From contig CP159373.1 of assembly GCA_032595685.2 (NCBI GenBank), forward strand, positions 1,199,001-1,263,000: a stretch of 64,000 nt of DNA, given 5' to 3'. The notes below the pieces were generated by a model. The model searched no databases. It was not told the DNA's origin and was given only the letters and a program-made list of their open reading frames with translations. Shown here piece by piece: positions 17,539 to 27,002 of the stretch. The DNA comes from Candidatus Electrothrix aestuarii. Lineage in GTDB: Bacteria > Desulfobacterota > Desulfobulbia > Desulfobulbales > Desulfobulbaceae. How positions within the stretch are numbered: the stretch's first letter is position 1; each line of letters starts with the position of its first letter. The translations under genes were made by a program, and so were the position numbers.

Positions 17539-18492
17539 ATAACCATCAAACGAAGTCTTAGTTACCCTTTATGCTTGCAACACATTTGGAATTGCCCGGC
17601 CTAATTGCCGCAGGCGAAAATGAACAAACAGAATTCAAACGCTCTTTTGACAGAGAAGCCGTTGAAACACTCAGTGCCTTTGCTAATACAAGCGGCGGTA
17701 ACCTGTTAATAGGAGTTGACGACAACGGAACTATCAAAGGAGTGGACATCGGAAAAGAAACTCTTCAAAATTGGAATAATACAATCAAACAGGCATGCTC
17801 ACCTTCAATCCTTCCAGAAAGTTCCATTATTTCCTATGAAGGCAAGAAGGTGGCCCTGCTTTTCATCCCTGAATATCCGGTTAAGCCGGTCAGCTGTAAA
17901 GGAAGGTATTTCAAGCGGGTCAACAATGCGAACCACCGGATGAGCATTACCGAGATCGCCGACCTGCATCTCAAAACCTTTAATACAAGCTGGGACCACT
18001 ATCCTGATCCGCGCCATACATTGGCTGAAATATCTCTCGACAAGGTCAACGAATTCATCACGCTTACCAACAAAAACCGTTCTCTTCCCCTTGACGATCC
18101 GCCTTTAACAGTGCTGCGAAAATATGAGCTGCTACAGGGGCACGATCAGATAACGAATGCCTGTTACTTGCTCTTTGCTGATGCGAAAACCATGCAGACG
18201 GCTGTTGACCTCGGTCGTTTTTCTAGAGAAACCATCATCAAAGACAGCCTCACTATCCGTTCTGATATTTTCAGCAGCGCCAACAAGGCATTAGAGTTTC
18301 TACAAAAACACATCAATAAAGGATACATTATTTCAGGTGCAGCGCAACGAACGGAACGCTGGGACTACCCGATGGATGCCCTGCGTGAAATCGTTATCAA
18401 CATGATCGTGCATCGGGATTATACCCATGCCTCCGAATCTGTCATAAAAATCTTTGATGATCATATACAATTCTATAATCCCGGAAAGTTAC

Positions 18493-19386
18493 TAAGAACC
18501 TGTTGAAAAACTATTTATACCTATTTAGCATCTTCCTGATTGATGCTATGTAAACCATAGTTTCGGCTGATTGCGCCTGTCGCTCGTAGTCGATCATCAG
18601 TCTTCGATCCCATTGGAACCAGCCGAAGGTCCTTTCAATAATCCAGCGTTTCGGCACCACTTGAAACCCTTTAGTCTTCAAGGTGGGAGCGATTTCCAAC
18701 CGGCACTGAAAGGCGCACCATAAATAGTCGGCCAAATCGCCTCGATAAGCGGCATCGGCCCAAACCATTTTAATGGAAGCAAACCACAAAAAAAGAGTTT
18801 GAAAGATAGAGATAGACTGCTTTCCATCTGACAGGTTGGCATCATGAACTTTGACAATTAGCGGAAAACCAAGGGTATCCGAAATTACATGGCGTTTTCG
18901 TCCTTTTACTTTCTTATTGCCGTCAAAGCCTCGGGTCTCAGCCATCTGTGCAGTTTTGACGGATTGACTATCAATCATAACCGCAGAAGGCTCAGCGTTT
19001 TTCCCTTGTTCCTCTCGCAGGTCCGTGTGAATTGCCTGCTTGACGAGAAACCAGGTTCCATCCCGCTTCCATTTACGAAAGTAATAGTAAACGCTGGTCC
19101 ACTTTGGGAAATCATGCGGAATTTCTCGCCATTGACACCCAGTGTGAACCAAGTAAAAAATTGCGTTGAGAATCTCTCTGAGAGCATAAGATCTTGGCCT
19201 GCCGGTTTTTGAAGGAGAGGGGAGAAATTTATTAATAATTTCAAATTGTATATCAGTGAGATCTGTGCTGTAGCTAGCTCGTTCCATGTTGTTTTTCCTT
19301 TCGCTGTTTGATATGGCTGAAAAGAAAATTATGCTATGAAACTGCTTCAGCAGTAAAGTCTCAAAAAGTTTTTAAACAGGCTCTAA
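18493..19386. mobile_element. IS5-family insertion sequence (18496-19383, 888 bp) with 3-bp target duplication
   Basis: The terminal inverted repeats are GAACCTGTTGAAAAACT (left) and, reverse complemented, GAGCCTGTTTAAAAACT (right), 15 of 17 identical. The element is bounded by TAA on both sides (18493-18495, 19384-19386), the TNA-type duplication of the IS1031/IS427 groups of IS5. It carries one intact transposase on the minus strand. It splits the AlbA_2 copy 2 gene and appears complete and potentially active. Confidence 0.93.
18511..19287 (-). CDS. IS5-family DDE transposase
   Basis: 258 residues, a complete transposase of the IS1031-like branch. The N-terminal helix-turn-helix region has DLTDIQFEIINKFLP and GRPRSYALREILNAIFYLV. 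The catalytic residues are D106 (MIDSQSVKTAQ), D178 (VWADAAYRGD) and E219 (RWIIERTFGW), each in its family context, and the GNKKVKGRKRHV block is present. The start ATG follows GGAAAAACAAC. Nothing suggests inactivation. It is transcribed against the surrounding glycan operon. Confidence 0.95.
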   Translation of the reverse strand: MERASYSTDLTDIQFEIINKFLPSPSKTGRPRSYALREILNAIFYLVHTGCQWREIPHDFPKWTSVYYYFRKWKRDGTWFLVKQAIHTDLREEQGKNAEPSAVMIDSQSVKTAQMAETRGFDGNKKVKGRKRHVISDTLGFPLIVKVHDANLSDGKQSISIFQTLFLWFASIKMVWADAAYRGDLADYLWCAFQCRLEIAPTLKTKGFQVVPKRWIIERTFGWFQWDRRLMIDYERQAQSAETMVYIASIRKMLNRYK

Positions 19387-19812
19387 GCGACTTGTCGATC
19401 TCTCGGCTTCTTGCCGGAAATTATACCTCGACCATTCGCAATAAACAGATTGCCGCTCTTTTTAAAGAAGCCGGTCTGATTGAACGATACGGCTCGGGTA
19501 TCAAAAGGATTTTGGAATCATTTACCGACTATGATCTTCCCCTGCCTCTTTTCGAGGAAGTACAGGAAGGGTTCCGGGTCACAGTTACCTGCACCACCCA
19601 GAAAACCACCCAGAAAACCACCCAGAAAACCACAACCAAAGAGCAGCTCCTGAAACTGGTACAAGAAAATCCACGTATCACCAGGTCAGAACTTACTGTA
19701 CAGCTCTCTAAAAGTGAGAGTACGGTAAAGGAGCACTTGGCTCAACTGAAAGCTCAGGGCAGATTACAACGAATCGGCAGCGATCGAAGCGGCTGCTGGC
19801 AGGTTATTGTTC

Positions 19813-20943
19813 ATGAGGAATAAACGAATATTTTTATCCGCCCCCCATATGGGCGGACAAGAGCTTGACTTTATCCAGGAGGCCTTTGCTTCCAACTATA
19901 TTGCTCCGGTCGGTCCCCAGCTCGACGCCTTTGAGCAGGAATTTGCCGAAAAGGTCGGTGCAAAGTATGCCGCAGCTGTTACTTCCGGCACAGCTGCCCT
20001 GCACCTGTTGTTGCGCTATGCAGGGGTTGGATTAGGAGATACGGTACTCTGTTCTACTTTCACCTTTGCTGCCAGTGCCAATCCTATTCTCTATCAGGGA
20101 GCCATACCTGTCTTTATCGATTCGGATCATTCCAGCTGGAACATGGACCCTGCACTACTGGCTTCAGAACTCGAACGACGTGCGAACCAGAATACCCTAC
20201 CAAAAGCCGTGGTGCTGGTGCATCTTTACGGTCAGCCTGCTGATATTGATCCCATCAAAGCTGCCTGTGACAAGTATGGAGTCCTACTAATCGAAGACGC
20301 AGCCGAGGCTCTTGGAGCGAAATATAAAGGTAAGGTGCCGGGAACCTTCGGCCTGGCCGGTTTTTACTCCTTTAACGGCAACAAAATCATTACCACGTCC
20401 GGCGGCGGCATGATTGTTTCCGATGATGAGGCATTGATCCGCAAGGTCAAATTCTGGGCCACCCAGGCCAGAGACAATGCTGTCCATTATCAACACACGG
20501 AAATGGGCTATAATTATCGGATGAGCAATGTGCTGGCCGCCATAGGCCGAGGGCAGTTGCAGGTGCTGAATGACCGTGTGCAGAGAAAGCGGGAAATTTT
20601 TGCCTCTTACCAAGCGCAGCTGGTGGACCTGCCCGGTCTCGCCTTTATGCCGGAACCGGATTTTGCCCGCTCCACCCGCTGGCTCACTTGCCTGACCATC
20701 AATCCTGAACAAGCCGGAATCAACCGTGATACCATTATTCAGGAGCTGGAAAACAACAACATTGAATCCCGCCCGACCTGGAAGCCTATGCATATGCAAC
20801 CCTTATATGCAGACTGTAACGTTGTAGGCGGACAGGTTGCCGAGGAGATTTTTCGTAACGGGCTTTGCCTTCCCTCCGGTACAGGCATGCACGACGAGGA
20901 CTTGAAGCGAATCGTGCATATCATCCGAACTTGCTGGCAGTAA
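19813..20943 (+). CDS. pglE: DegT/DnrJ/EryC1/StrS aminotransferase, PglE-like
   Basis: 376 residues from the ATG at 19813; a TTG two codons earlier is also possible. It is a fold-type I, PLP-dependent sugar aminotransferase: TSGTAALHLLLRYAGVGLGD, STFTFAASANPILYQGAIPV, D162 in IEDAAEALGA stacking with PLP, and the PLP Schiff-base lysine K191 in SFNGNKIITTSGGG. The NGNK context and the FTFAAS block match the PglE/LegC group acting on UDP-4-keto-6-deoxy-GlcNAc. Together with PglD it would make UDP-N,N'-diacetylbacillosamine. Its start overlaps the end of the disrupted AlbA_2 gene, and a remnant of its own 5' end lies at 17455. Confidence 0.87.
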   Translation: MRNKRIFLSAPHMGGQELDFIQEAFASNYIAPVGPQLDAFEQEFAEKVGAKYAAAVTSGTAALHLLLRYAGVGLGDTVLCSTFTFAASANPILYQGAIPVFIDSDHSSWNMDPALLASELERRANQNTLPKAVVLVHLYGQPADIDPIKAACDKYGVLLIEDAAEALGAKYKGKVPGTFGLAGFYSFNGNKIITTSGGGMIVSDDEALIRKVKFWATQARDNAVHYQHTEMGYNYRMSNVLAAIGRGQLQVLNDRVQRKREIFASYQAQLVDLPGLAFMPEPDFARSTRWLTCLTINPEQAGINRDTIIQELENNNIESRPTWKPMHMQPLYADCNVVGGQVAEEIFRNGLCLPSGTGMHDEDLKRIVHIIRTCWQ

Positions 20944-21155
20944 TACCAACCTCTGATTATCTCCTTTCCCTTTCCTCACCCAAAAAAAAGGCGTCATCCT
21001 TTTTAATTTCGAGTATAGTTCGCTCTATTCCCTCATACCGTTTTTTCAAAAAAAATAATTGGATCTCCGGGGATTTTCTGATAATCACAGAAGTGCTCCC
21101 AAAATACGGATACCTTCCCCGGAGTTGAGTACTATAAAGAACACGAGACAATACC

Positions 21156-21821
21156 ATGAAAAATCTCATGATAGCCCCCTCCATCCTCTCAGCAGACTTT
21201 TCCAAACTCGGTGATGAAATCCGGGCAGTTGAGGAAGCAGGTGCCGAGGTCATCCACATAGACGTAATGGACGGCCATTTTGTCCCCAATATTACTATCG
21301 GCCCGCTGGTGGTTGAGGCGGCACGAAAGGTCACAGATCTCCCCCTGGACGTCCACCTGATGATCACCGAACCGGATCGCTTCATCACAAATTTTGCCGA
21401 TGCCGGGGCCGACTGGATCACCGTGCATGTGGAGGCCTGTATCCACCTCCACCGCACCCTCAACTACATCCGCAGCTTAGGCAAAAAGGCAGGAGCCGTC
21501 CTGAACCCGGCAACCCCTCTTTCCACGCTGGATTATGTCCTGGAAGAGGTGGACCTGGTCATGCTGATGAGTGTGAACCCCGGCTTTGGCGGCCAGGGCT
21601 TCATCCCATCCACCTTAGAAAAATGCCGGACCCTGCGGGCCATGCTGGACAAGGTGAATCCAGACGCGGGCATAGAGATCGATGGCGGCATGAGCCCCAG
21701 GACCATCGGGGCAATGGCCGAGGCAGGGGCGAATATCTTTGTGGCCGGTTCTGCGGTCTATGGGCAGGAAGATTACAGGGCAGTGATCCGGGAAATGAAA
21801 GAACTGGCAGGGGCTGCCTGA
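21156..21821 (+). CDS. rpe: Ribulose-phosphate 3-epimerase
   Basis: 221 residues, the standard length. The TIM-barrel motifs are all present: APSILSADFSKLGDEIRAVE, HIDVMDGHFVPNITIGPLVV with the metal-binding HxDxMDGxFVPN, DVHLMITEPDRF, MSVNPGFGGQGFIPS, and IDGGMSPRT. It interconverts ribulose-5-phosphate and xylulose-5-phosphate in the pentose phosphate pathway. About 210 gene-free bases separate it from the glycan locus, and the base composition becomes more GC-rich here. An inverted repeat CTCCGGGG/CCCCGGAG (21065-21072, 21117-21124) precedes it and could structure the leader. Confidence 0.97.
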   Translation: MKNLMIAPSILSADFSKLGDEIRAVEEAGAEVIHIDVMDGHFVPNITIGPLVVEAARKVTDLPLDVHLMITEPDRFITNFADAGADWITVHVEACIHLHRTLNYIRSLGKKAGAVLNPATPLSTLDYVLEEVDLVMLMSVNPGFGGQGFIPSTLEKCRTLRAMLDKVNPDAGIEIDGGMSPRTIGAMAEAGANIFVAGSAVYGQEDYRAVIREMKELAGAA

Positions 21822-21854
21822 CAGCAGAACCCTGAAAAAAGAGGACAGGAGCCG

Positions 21855-22136
21855 ATGCGCCTTCTCCAACGATACCAAAATGCCGCTGTGGTGGTGATGC
21901 GGATCTTCCGCTGGGACCTGCAACTGCACTTTTTCTGGGGATTCATCCTGACCCTGCTGGGTGTGTACTGGTCCCCTCTCTATGCCTCGGGCATTGTGGT
22001 CACGCTGGTGAAGGAGGCCCTGGACCTGTGGAGCAAGGAACTGTGGAGCTGGGATGATGTCTGGCTGGGGATTATCGGTTCCCTGGTTTCGCTGGGGTAC
22101 CTCTTTTCGCAGGATCTTTTGCAGGTGAGTTTGTAG
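21855..22136 (+). CDS. Small integral membrane protein of unknown function
   Basis: 93 residues with two or three likely membrane helices (LQLHFFWGFILTLLGVYW, ASGIVVTLVKEAL, VWLGIIGSLVSLGYLFSQ) and a tryptophan-rich loop (LWSKELWSWDD). GAGGACAGGAG precedes the ATG. It lies 33 bases after rpe and 44 before pgi, so it probably belongs to the same transcript. I recognise no family; the layout loosely recalls small phage-holin-like or VanZ-like proteins, without real support. Confidence 0.6.
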   Translation: MRLLQRYQNAAVVVMRIFRWDLQLHFFWGFILTLLGVYWSPLYASGIVVTLVKEALDLWSKELWSWDDVWLGIIGSLVSLGYLFSQDLLQVSL

Positions 22137-22180
22137 GGCAGAAAAAATGTTTCCGGGCAGGACAGCCTATTCTTGAGGAG

Positions 22181-23797
22181 ATGAATATGGATTTTTTGAA
22201 GAATTTTGCAGAGATGAAGGCGACAAAAAAGCTGGAGCAGCTGGCTCGCACCCCCTATGACCTTCGTGCTCCGCAGGCCCTGTCCCCTGACCGACTTGCC
22301 GGGTACCGGCTTTCCGCCTGCGGCTTTGACCTGTTGTACGGTACCCAACGGGTTGATGAGCAGGTCCTGGAGGCGCTGCAGGAGCTTGCCGATGAGGCCC
22401 GCCTGGTTGAGCAGTTCCGGGCCATGAAGTCCGGCGCAGTGATGAACCGGATTATCGGGCACGAGAGCGAGGAACGGCAGGTCCTGCACACGGCCTGCCG
22501 GGATCTGTTCAGGGAGCAGCCCCTGGCCCCGGAGGCAACAGGCGAGGCCAGGCAGCAGCTCGACCGCCTGAAAGCCTTCCTGGATGACCTGGACCAGGGG
22601 ACCATCTGCAATAGCCAGGGAGAGCCCTTCAGCACGATGGTGCAGGTGGGTATCGGCGGTTCCGACCTGGGACCCCGTGCCCTGTACCTGGCCCTGCAAC
22701 GCTCTTGCCAGCCGGGGCGCAAGGCCTGCTTTATCGCCAATGTGGACCCGGACGACGCCGCAGCGGTCCTCTCCGGGCTGGACCTCTCCCGGACCCTGAT
22801 TAATGTGGTGTCCAAGAGCGGCACCACCCTGGAGACCCTGACCAATGAAGAGCTGGTCCGCTCCGCCCTGACAGCTGCCGGGCTTGATCCTGCGCGCCAT
22901 ATGGTGGCGGTCACCGGGGCGGGCAGCCCGATGGACGACCCGGAAAGGTACCTGACCGCCTTTCATATGTACGATTACATCGGGGGACGCTATTCCGCCA
23001 CCTCTATGGTCGGCGGGGTGACCCTGGCCTTTGCCCTGGGCTATGACAACTTTGTGGAGATCCTGCGGGGAGCGCATGCCGCTGATCTGGCCGGGGAGCA
23101 GGAGAACATCCGGGAAAACCTGCCCCTGCTCATGGCCCTGCTCGGCATCTGGAACCGGAATTTCCTCGGCTGCAATACGGTTGCAGTCCTGCCCTATAGC
23201 CAGGCCCTGCTCCGCTTCCCGGCCCATCTTCAGCAATGCGATATGGAAAGCAACGGCAAGCGGATCAACAGACTCGGCGAGCCAGTGCAGTGGCAAACCG
23301 GCCCCATAGTCTGGGGTGAGCCGGGCACCAATGGTCAGCATGCGTTTTACCAGCTCCTGCACCAGGGAACTGAGGTTGTGCCTGCCGAGTTTATCGGCTT
23401 CCGGGAGTCGCAATATCAAACGGATATCACCATCAAGGGCACGACCTCGCAGCAGAAGTTACTTGCTAATATGCTGGCCCAATCCCTGGCTCTGGCCCTG
23501 GGCAAAGACCACGAAAACCCCAACAAATCCTTTCCCGGCAATAGACCAAGCTCTGTGCTTCTCGCTGACCGGCTCACCCCGTACAGCATGGGAACCCTGC
23601 TGGCCCTGTATGAAAACAAGATCGCCTTTCAGGGCTTCTGCTGGAACATCAATTCCTTTGATCAGGAAGGGGTCCAGTTGGGGAAAATCCTGGCAAATCG
23701 CATCCTCGCCGAGATGACAGAGGTAAAAACAGGCGAACAACTTCCTCTGGACGCCCCAGAGCTTTCCCTGCTTCAGGCAGCCAGTCTTGCAACATAA
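22181..23797 (+). CDS. pgi: Glucose-6-phosphate isomerase
   Basis: 538 residues, preceded by TTGAGGAG. The double SIS-domain motifs of phosphoglucose isomerase are present: QVGIGGSDLGPRALYLAL, VVSKSGTTLETLTNEELV, GGRYSATSMVGG, MESNGKRIN, GEPGTNGQHAFYQLLHQG, and a late Q-G-V-Q-L-G-K block with the catalytic lysine. It interconverts glucose-6-phosphate and fructose-6-phosphate. Linkage with rpe puts two central sugar-phosphate enzymes beside the glycan locus. The gene is GC-rich and throws a long antisense open frame that is not a gene. Confidence 0.97.
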   Translation: MNMDFLKNFAEMKATKKLEQLARTPYDLRAPQALSPDRLAGYRLSACGFDLLYGTQRVDEQVLEALQELADEARLVEQFRAMKSGAVMNRIIGHESEERQVLHTACRDLFREQPLAPEATGEARQQLDRLKAFLDDLDQGTICNSQGEPFSTMVQVGIGGSDLGPRALYLALQRSCQPGRKACFIANVDPDDAAAVLSGLDLSRTLINVVSKSGTTLETLTNEELVRSALTAAGLDPARHMVAVTGAGSPMDDPERYLTAFHMYDYIGGRYSATSMVGGVTLAFALGYDNFVEILRGAHAADLAGEQENIRENLPLLMALLGIWNRNFLGCNTVAVLPYSQALLRFPAHLQQCDMESNGKRINRLGEPVQWQTGPIVWGEPGTNGQHAFYQLLHQGTEVVPAEFIGFRESQYQTDITIKGTTSQQKLLANMLAQSLALALGKDHENPNKSFPGNRPSSVLLADRLTPYSMGTLLALYENKIAFQGFCWNINSFDQEGVQLGKILANRILAEMTEVKTGEQLPLDAPELSLLQAASLAT

Positions 23798-24170
23798 GAA
23801 GCTTTCTCAAAAAAACAAAACCCAGTTCCGCCTCCACAAAGAGCCTAACACCGCCTTCTTCCTGTGACCTTTGCTCCCAGGAAGTGCGAAAAACATCGGG
23901 CTCTTCTTTCCATCCGTTGCACAGGGGCCAACATTATAGTAGAGTACCATATATCCAATGCATCTTGATCCGATGAAGTAAGGCGTTTTTTCTGTTCAGG
24001 ATGTACTGACTAGCTCCGAAAACATTCAGTACCAGCTGTCATTTCACTGTTCAATGGACAAGGGATAGAGCCCGCCCCCAACACAGCGGGATGTTAAACC
24101 CGAAGCTGCGTAAAACAATTCTGATGCTCTCTATGAGACCAAGCGGCACGGACTGTGACTGATTCTCCAC
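23798..24170. other. Gene-free 373-bp intergenic region
   Basis: Neither strand holds a convincing coding frame, RNA gene or long repeat. There is no clear intrinsic terminator after pgi; a plausible promoter for the sensor kinase must lie here but I cannot point to one with confidence. Confidence 0.4.
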
Positions 24171-25790
24171 ATGAGTGAAAAAAACACCCTCCTTATTATT
24201 GATGATATAGTCGATAACCTGATGCTCCTTGGGGAAGCTATGTCCCCTGAGTATAAAATCAAGGTTGCGACAAGTGGTGTGCAGGGACTGGAACTCGCTG
24301 TTCAGGAGCCCAAACCCGATCTCATCCTGCTGGATATCATGATGCCGGGTATTGATGGCTACGAAGTCTGCCGCCGTTTAAAGGCAGATACCCGGACCAA
24401 ACATATTCCGGTTATTTTTCTCAGCGCCTTGGACAAAGAAAGTGATGAACTGCAAGGGCTTGACGCAGGAGCTGTTGATTTCATTACCAAGCCCTTTAAA
24501 CTGGAAGTAGTCCGGGCCCGCATTAATACCCAGCTTGAACTCCTCCGGATGCGGGAACAACTACAGACAGCCCGCCTGAAAGCAGAAGCAGCCTCCCAGT
24601 CCAAATCAGTTTTTCTCGCTAACATGAGCCATGAGATCAGAACCCCGATGAGTGCCATCATGGGGATGACTGATCTCGCGCTGGAACGCGCCACGGATTC
24701 CCAGCAGCAGAGCTACCTGGAAACCGTCAAACTTTCCGCAGATGCCCTCCTGGCCCTGATTAATGATATCCTCGATTTCTCCAAAATCGAAGCCGGGCAA
24801 ATGGAGCTAGACGAGCACCCCTTCCTCCTTGCAGAGGCCATTGAGGCTGCCATGCGAACGGTCTCTATCCTCTTAAAAGAGAAAGGGCTTGAAATCACCT
24901 TGGAGATTGCCCCGGATGTTCCTGTGGCTGTGGCAGGCGACAGTCTTCGCTTTCGTCAGATCATTCTTAACCTGCTCAGCAATGCCATCAAATTTTCTGA
25001 AAAGGGTATTATCCGCATCAATGTTACTGCGGAACATGCCGGACCAGAAACCATCACCCTGCGTATTTCAGTTGCTGACCAAGGTATAGGCATTCAACAG
25101 GACAAGATAAGCTCTATCTTCAGCGCCTTTTCCCAGGCAGACAGTTCGGTTTCCAGAAAATTCGGTGGCACCGGCCTCGGTCTGGCCATCTGTCGCCAAC
25201 TTTGCGAGCTCATGGATGGCACCATCAGCGTAGAGAGCGAATACGGCCACGGAAGCACCTTTTCCTTCACAGCTATGTTCGGTTCCACCTCGCAAGACAA
25301 CATCGTACGACCAGAAACCACGGGCTCTGAGCTCTTGAATATTCGCCCCATTCGGGTGTTGCTAGTTGAAGATAACGCCGCAAACCGTTTCTTGATTCGG
25401 GTTGTCCTGGAAAAATTCAAGCACGAGGTTATTGAGGCTGTTGACGGCATTGAGGCTCTCACTATTATATTAGACGATCATTTTGACTTGATCCTCACAG
25501 ATGTTCAGATGCCAAAACTGGACGGCTACAGGTTCACTCAAATTATTCGGGCCTGCGAAGAGGGCAAGGAACTTGCTCCAGACCTTGCGGACAAACTGGA
25601 CAGCGATCTGGTCAGTAAACTCCGCCAGCAATTGCACGGCAAACATCGTCTGGTCATCTCTATGACAGCCAACGCCATGAGCGGTGATAAGGAAAAATGT
25701 TTCACTGCGGGTATGGATGATTATCTCACCAAGCCTCTGAATCAGGAGGAGCTGGCGCTCACCCTCAACCGCTGGCTTCCCAAGGAATAG
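24171..25790 (+). CDS. Hybrid sensor histidine kinase (REC-HisKA-HATPase-REC)
   Basis: 539 residues, soluble. An N-terminal receiver (about 5-120) has phosphoacceptor D55 in LILLDIMMPG and K in FITKPF. A short coiled coil (about 120-145) leads to a HisKA domain with H154 in NMSHEIRTPM. The HATPase domain shows LNLLSNAIKFSEKG, VADQGIGI and FGGTGLGLAI. A second receiver (about 395-535) has D444 in LILTDVQMPKLDG, with an acidic insert (about 463-490) before the SMTANAM block. With no membrane segment, the signal must arrive through the first receiver or a partner. It stands alone, with no response regulator beside it, so it may work by phosphorelay. Confidence 0.93.
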   Translation: MSEKNTLLIIDDIVDNLMLLGEAMSPEYKIKVATSGVQGLELAVQEPKPDLILLDIMMPGIDGYEVCRRLKADTRTKHIPVIFLSALDKESDELQGLDAGAVDFITKPFKLEVVRARINTQLELLRMREQLQTARLKAEAASQSKSVFLANMSHEIRTPMSAIMGMTDLALERATDSQQQSYLETVKLSADALLALINDILDFSKIEAGQMELDEHPFLLAEAIEAAMRTVSILLKEKGLEITLEIAPDVPVAVAGDSLRFRQIILNLLSNAIKFSEKGIIRINVTAEHAGPETITLRISVADQGIGIQQDKISSIFSAFSQADSSVSRKFGGTGLGLAICRQLCELMDGTISVESEYGHGSTFSFTAMFGSTSQDNIVRPETTGSELLNIRPIRVLLVEDNAANRFLIRVVLEKFKHEVIEAVDGIEALTIILDDHFDLILTDVQMPKLDGYRFTQIIRACEEGKELAPDLADKLDSDLVSKLRQQLHGKHRLVISMTANAMSGDKEKCFTAGMDDYLTKPLNQEELALTLNRWLPKE

Positions 25791-25918
25791 GCAAAGCACG
25801 CGAAGATACAACAATTTTCCCCAAGCGAATTATATACACAAGACTCATGGGCTTTCTGCTCCGAAACGCCGTTGTGAGTGACTAAAGAGTAACTGAAACA
25901 AATCCATCTGGAGACATA

Positions 25919-26929
25919 ATGGCAAACGAGAACCTGCCCGATTTCATTTCAGCCCTGTTACAGGAAAAACAAGCAAGCTGTCCAGCGGACACTGTCCAAC
26001 TGGTTCAGACCCATATCTCCTTTGTTCTTCTTGCAGGAGAGCATGTGTATAAATTCAAGAAACCTGTTAATTTTGGTTTCCTGGATTTTTCTACTCTGGA
26101 AAAAAGACAGCATTGCTGTGAGCAGGAACTCCTGCTCAACCGCCGCCTCTGCCCGGATATCTATCTTGATCTGGTCAAGGTGACCCGTGAGGGTGACAGC
26201 TATACTCTGAACGGGGACGGTGAAACTGTGGAGTATGCGGTGAAGATGGTCAGGATGCCGGAAGAAAAGATGATGGGAAATCTCATTCAGGCAGGCAAAC
26301 TTGATCAGGTGCATATAGATACCCTTGTTGATAAGTTGACCCCGTTTTATCAGCAGGCAGATCGCACCCCGGAAATCGATGGATACGGCACTACCGAATC
26401 TGTTGCGGTCAATGTCCTGGAAAATTTTGAACAGACCAAGGGATTTATCGGCAACGGTGCCATCACACAGGAACAATTCGACAAAATCTCCTCCTGGGCC
26501 AGGGACTTTCTCACCAAAGAAGAACTGTTTAAGCAGCGCATCAAAGAAGGAAATATCCGCGACTGCCACGGCGACCTGTATTCAGCCAATATCTGCCTTG
26601 CAGATAAGGTCTACATCTACGACTGCATCGAGTTTAACCGTCGTTTCCGGTATTGTGATGTAGCAAGTGATATCGGCTTCCTGGCGATGGATCTGGACTT
26701 CCACGGCCTTCAGGAGCTCTCAGCATATTGCATAGACCAGTTTTGCCAGCACTCCGGTGATAGCAGTTTGAAAGAAATGCTGAATTTTTATAAATGCTAC
26801 CGTGCCTATGTCCGGGGAAAGATAGGCCTGTTTACCGCCTCTGACCCGGCGGTGGACGAGGCGGTGAAGAAGAGCTGCCTGGAAGCTGCGGCCAAGTACT
26901 TTGCCCTGGCTGAGAGCTACACGAACTAG
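25919..26929 (+). CDS. Aminoglycoside phosphotransferase-like (APH) family protein
   Basis: 336 residues; GGAGACATA precedes the ATG. It has the protein-kinase-like fold of the APH family: VQTHISFVLLAGEHVYKFKK with the ATP-binding Lys, the catalytic loop RDCHGDLYSANICL at about 214-228, and the metal-binding YDCIEFNRRFRYCDVASDIG. In many bacteria this domain is fused to a P-loop kinase in one protein of unknown substrate. Here the partner is encoded separately just downstream. It is not expected to be a drug-resistance gene; its role is unknown. Confidence 0.8.
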   Translation: MANENLPDFISALLQEKQASCPADTVQLVQTHISFVLLAGEHVYKFKKPVNFGFLDFSTLEKRQHCCEQELLLNRRLCPDIYLDLVKVTREGDSYTLNGDGETVEYAVKMVRMPEEKMMGNLIQAGKLDQVHIDTLVDKLTPFYQQADRTPEIDGYGTTESVAVNVLENFEQTKGFIGNGAITQEQFDKISSWARDFLTKEELFKQRIKEGNIRDCHGDLYSANICLADKVYIYDCIEFNRRFRYCDVASDIGFLAMDLDFHGLQELSAYCIDQFCQHSGDSSLKEMLNFYKCYRAYVRGKIGLFTASDPAVDEAVKKSCLEAAAKYFALAESYTN

Positions 26930-27002
26930 CTACCGAATTCATGGAGCAGAGTCATACATTACCCCACCCCAAGGGGTGGGGGAGCAAATCGGGAGCTTCG
27001 CA

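Larger units (their letters stand above)
17571..19823 (+). pseudogene. AlbA_2 / ATPase-fold putative regulator, copy 2, disrupted by an IS5-family element
   Basis: The 5' part (17571-18495) and 3' part (19387-19823) join exactly in frame when the element and one TAA target copy are removed, giving 453 residues. The product parallels copy 1: AlbA_2 domain (GENEQTEFKRSF, GGNLLIGVDDNG, YPVKPVSCKGRYFKRV), ATP-binding region (YPMDALREIVINMIVHRDY, YNPGKL|LSDLSISRLLAGNY, IERYGSGIKRI), a linker of three 12-bp repeats (ACCACCCAGAAA, TTQK), and a winged helix. Because joining restores the frame, the insertion is recent or the parts are still maintained. The 3' part might be translated on its own. The gene ends inside the start of the aminotransferase. 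Confidence 0.9.

Noticed and set aside
21980-23419. A 479-codon open frame on the minus strand
   Set aside because: It lies almost entirely antisense to pgi, a GC-rich and strongly conserved gene. The translated product is low in recognisable motifs and starts without a ribosome site. It is a by-product of codon bias.
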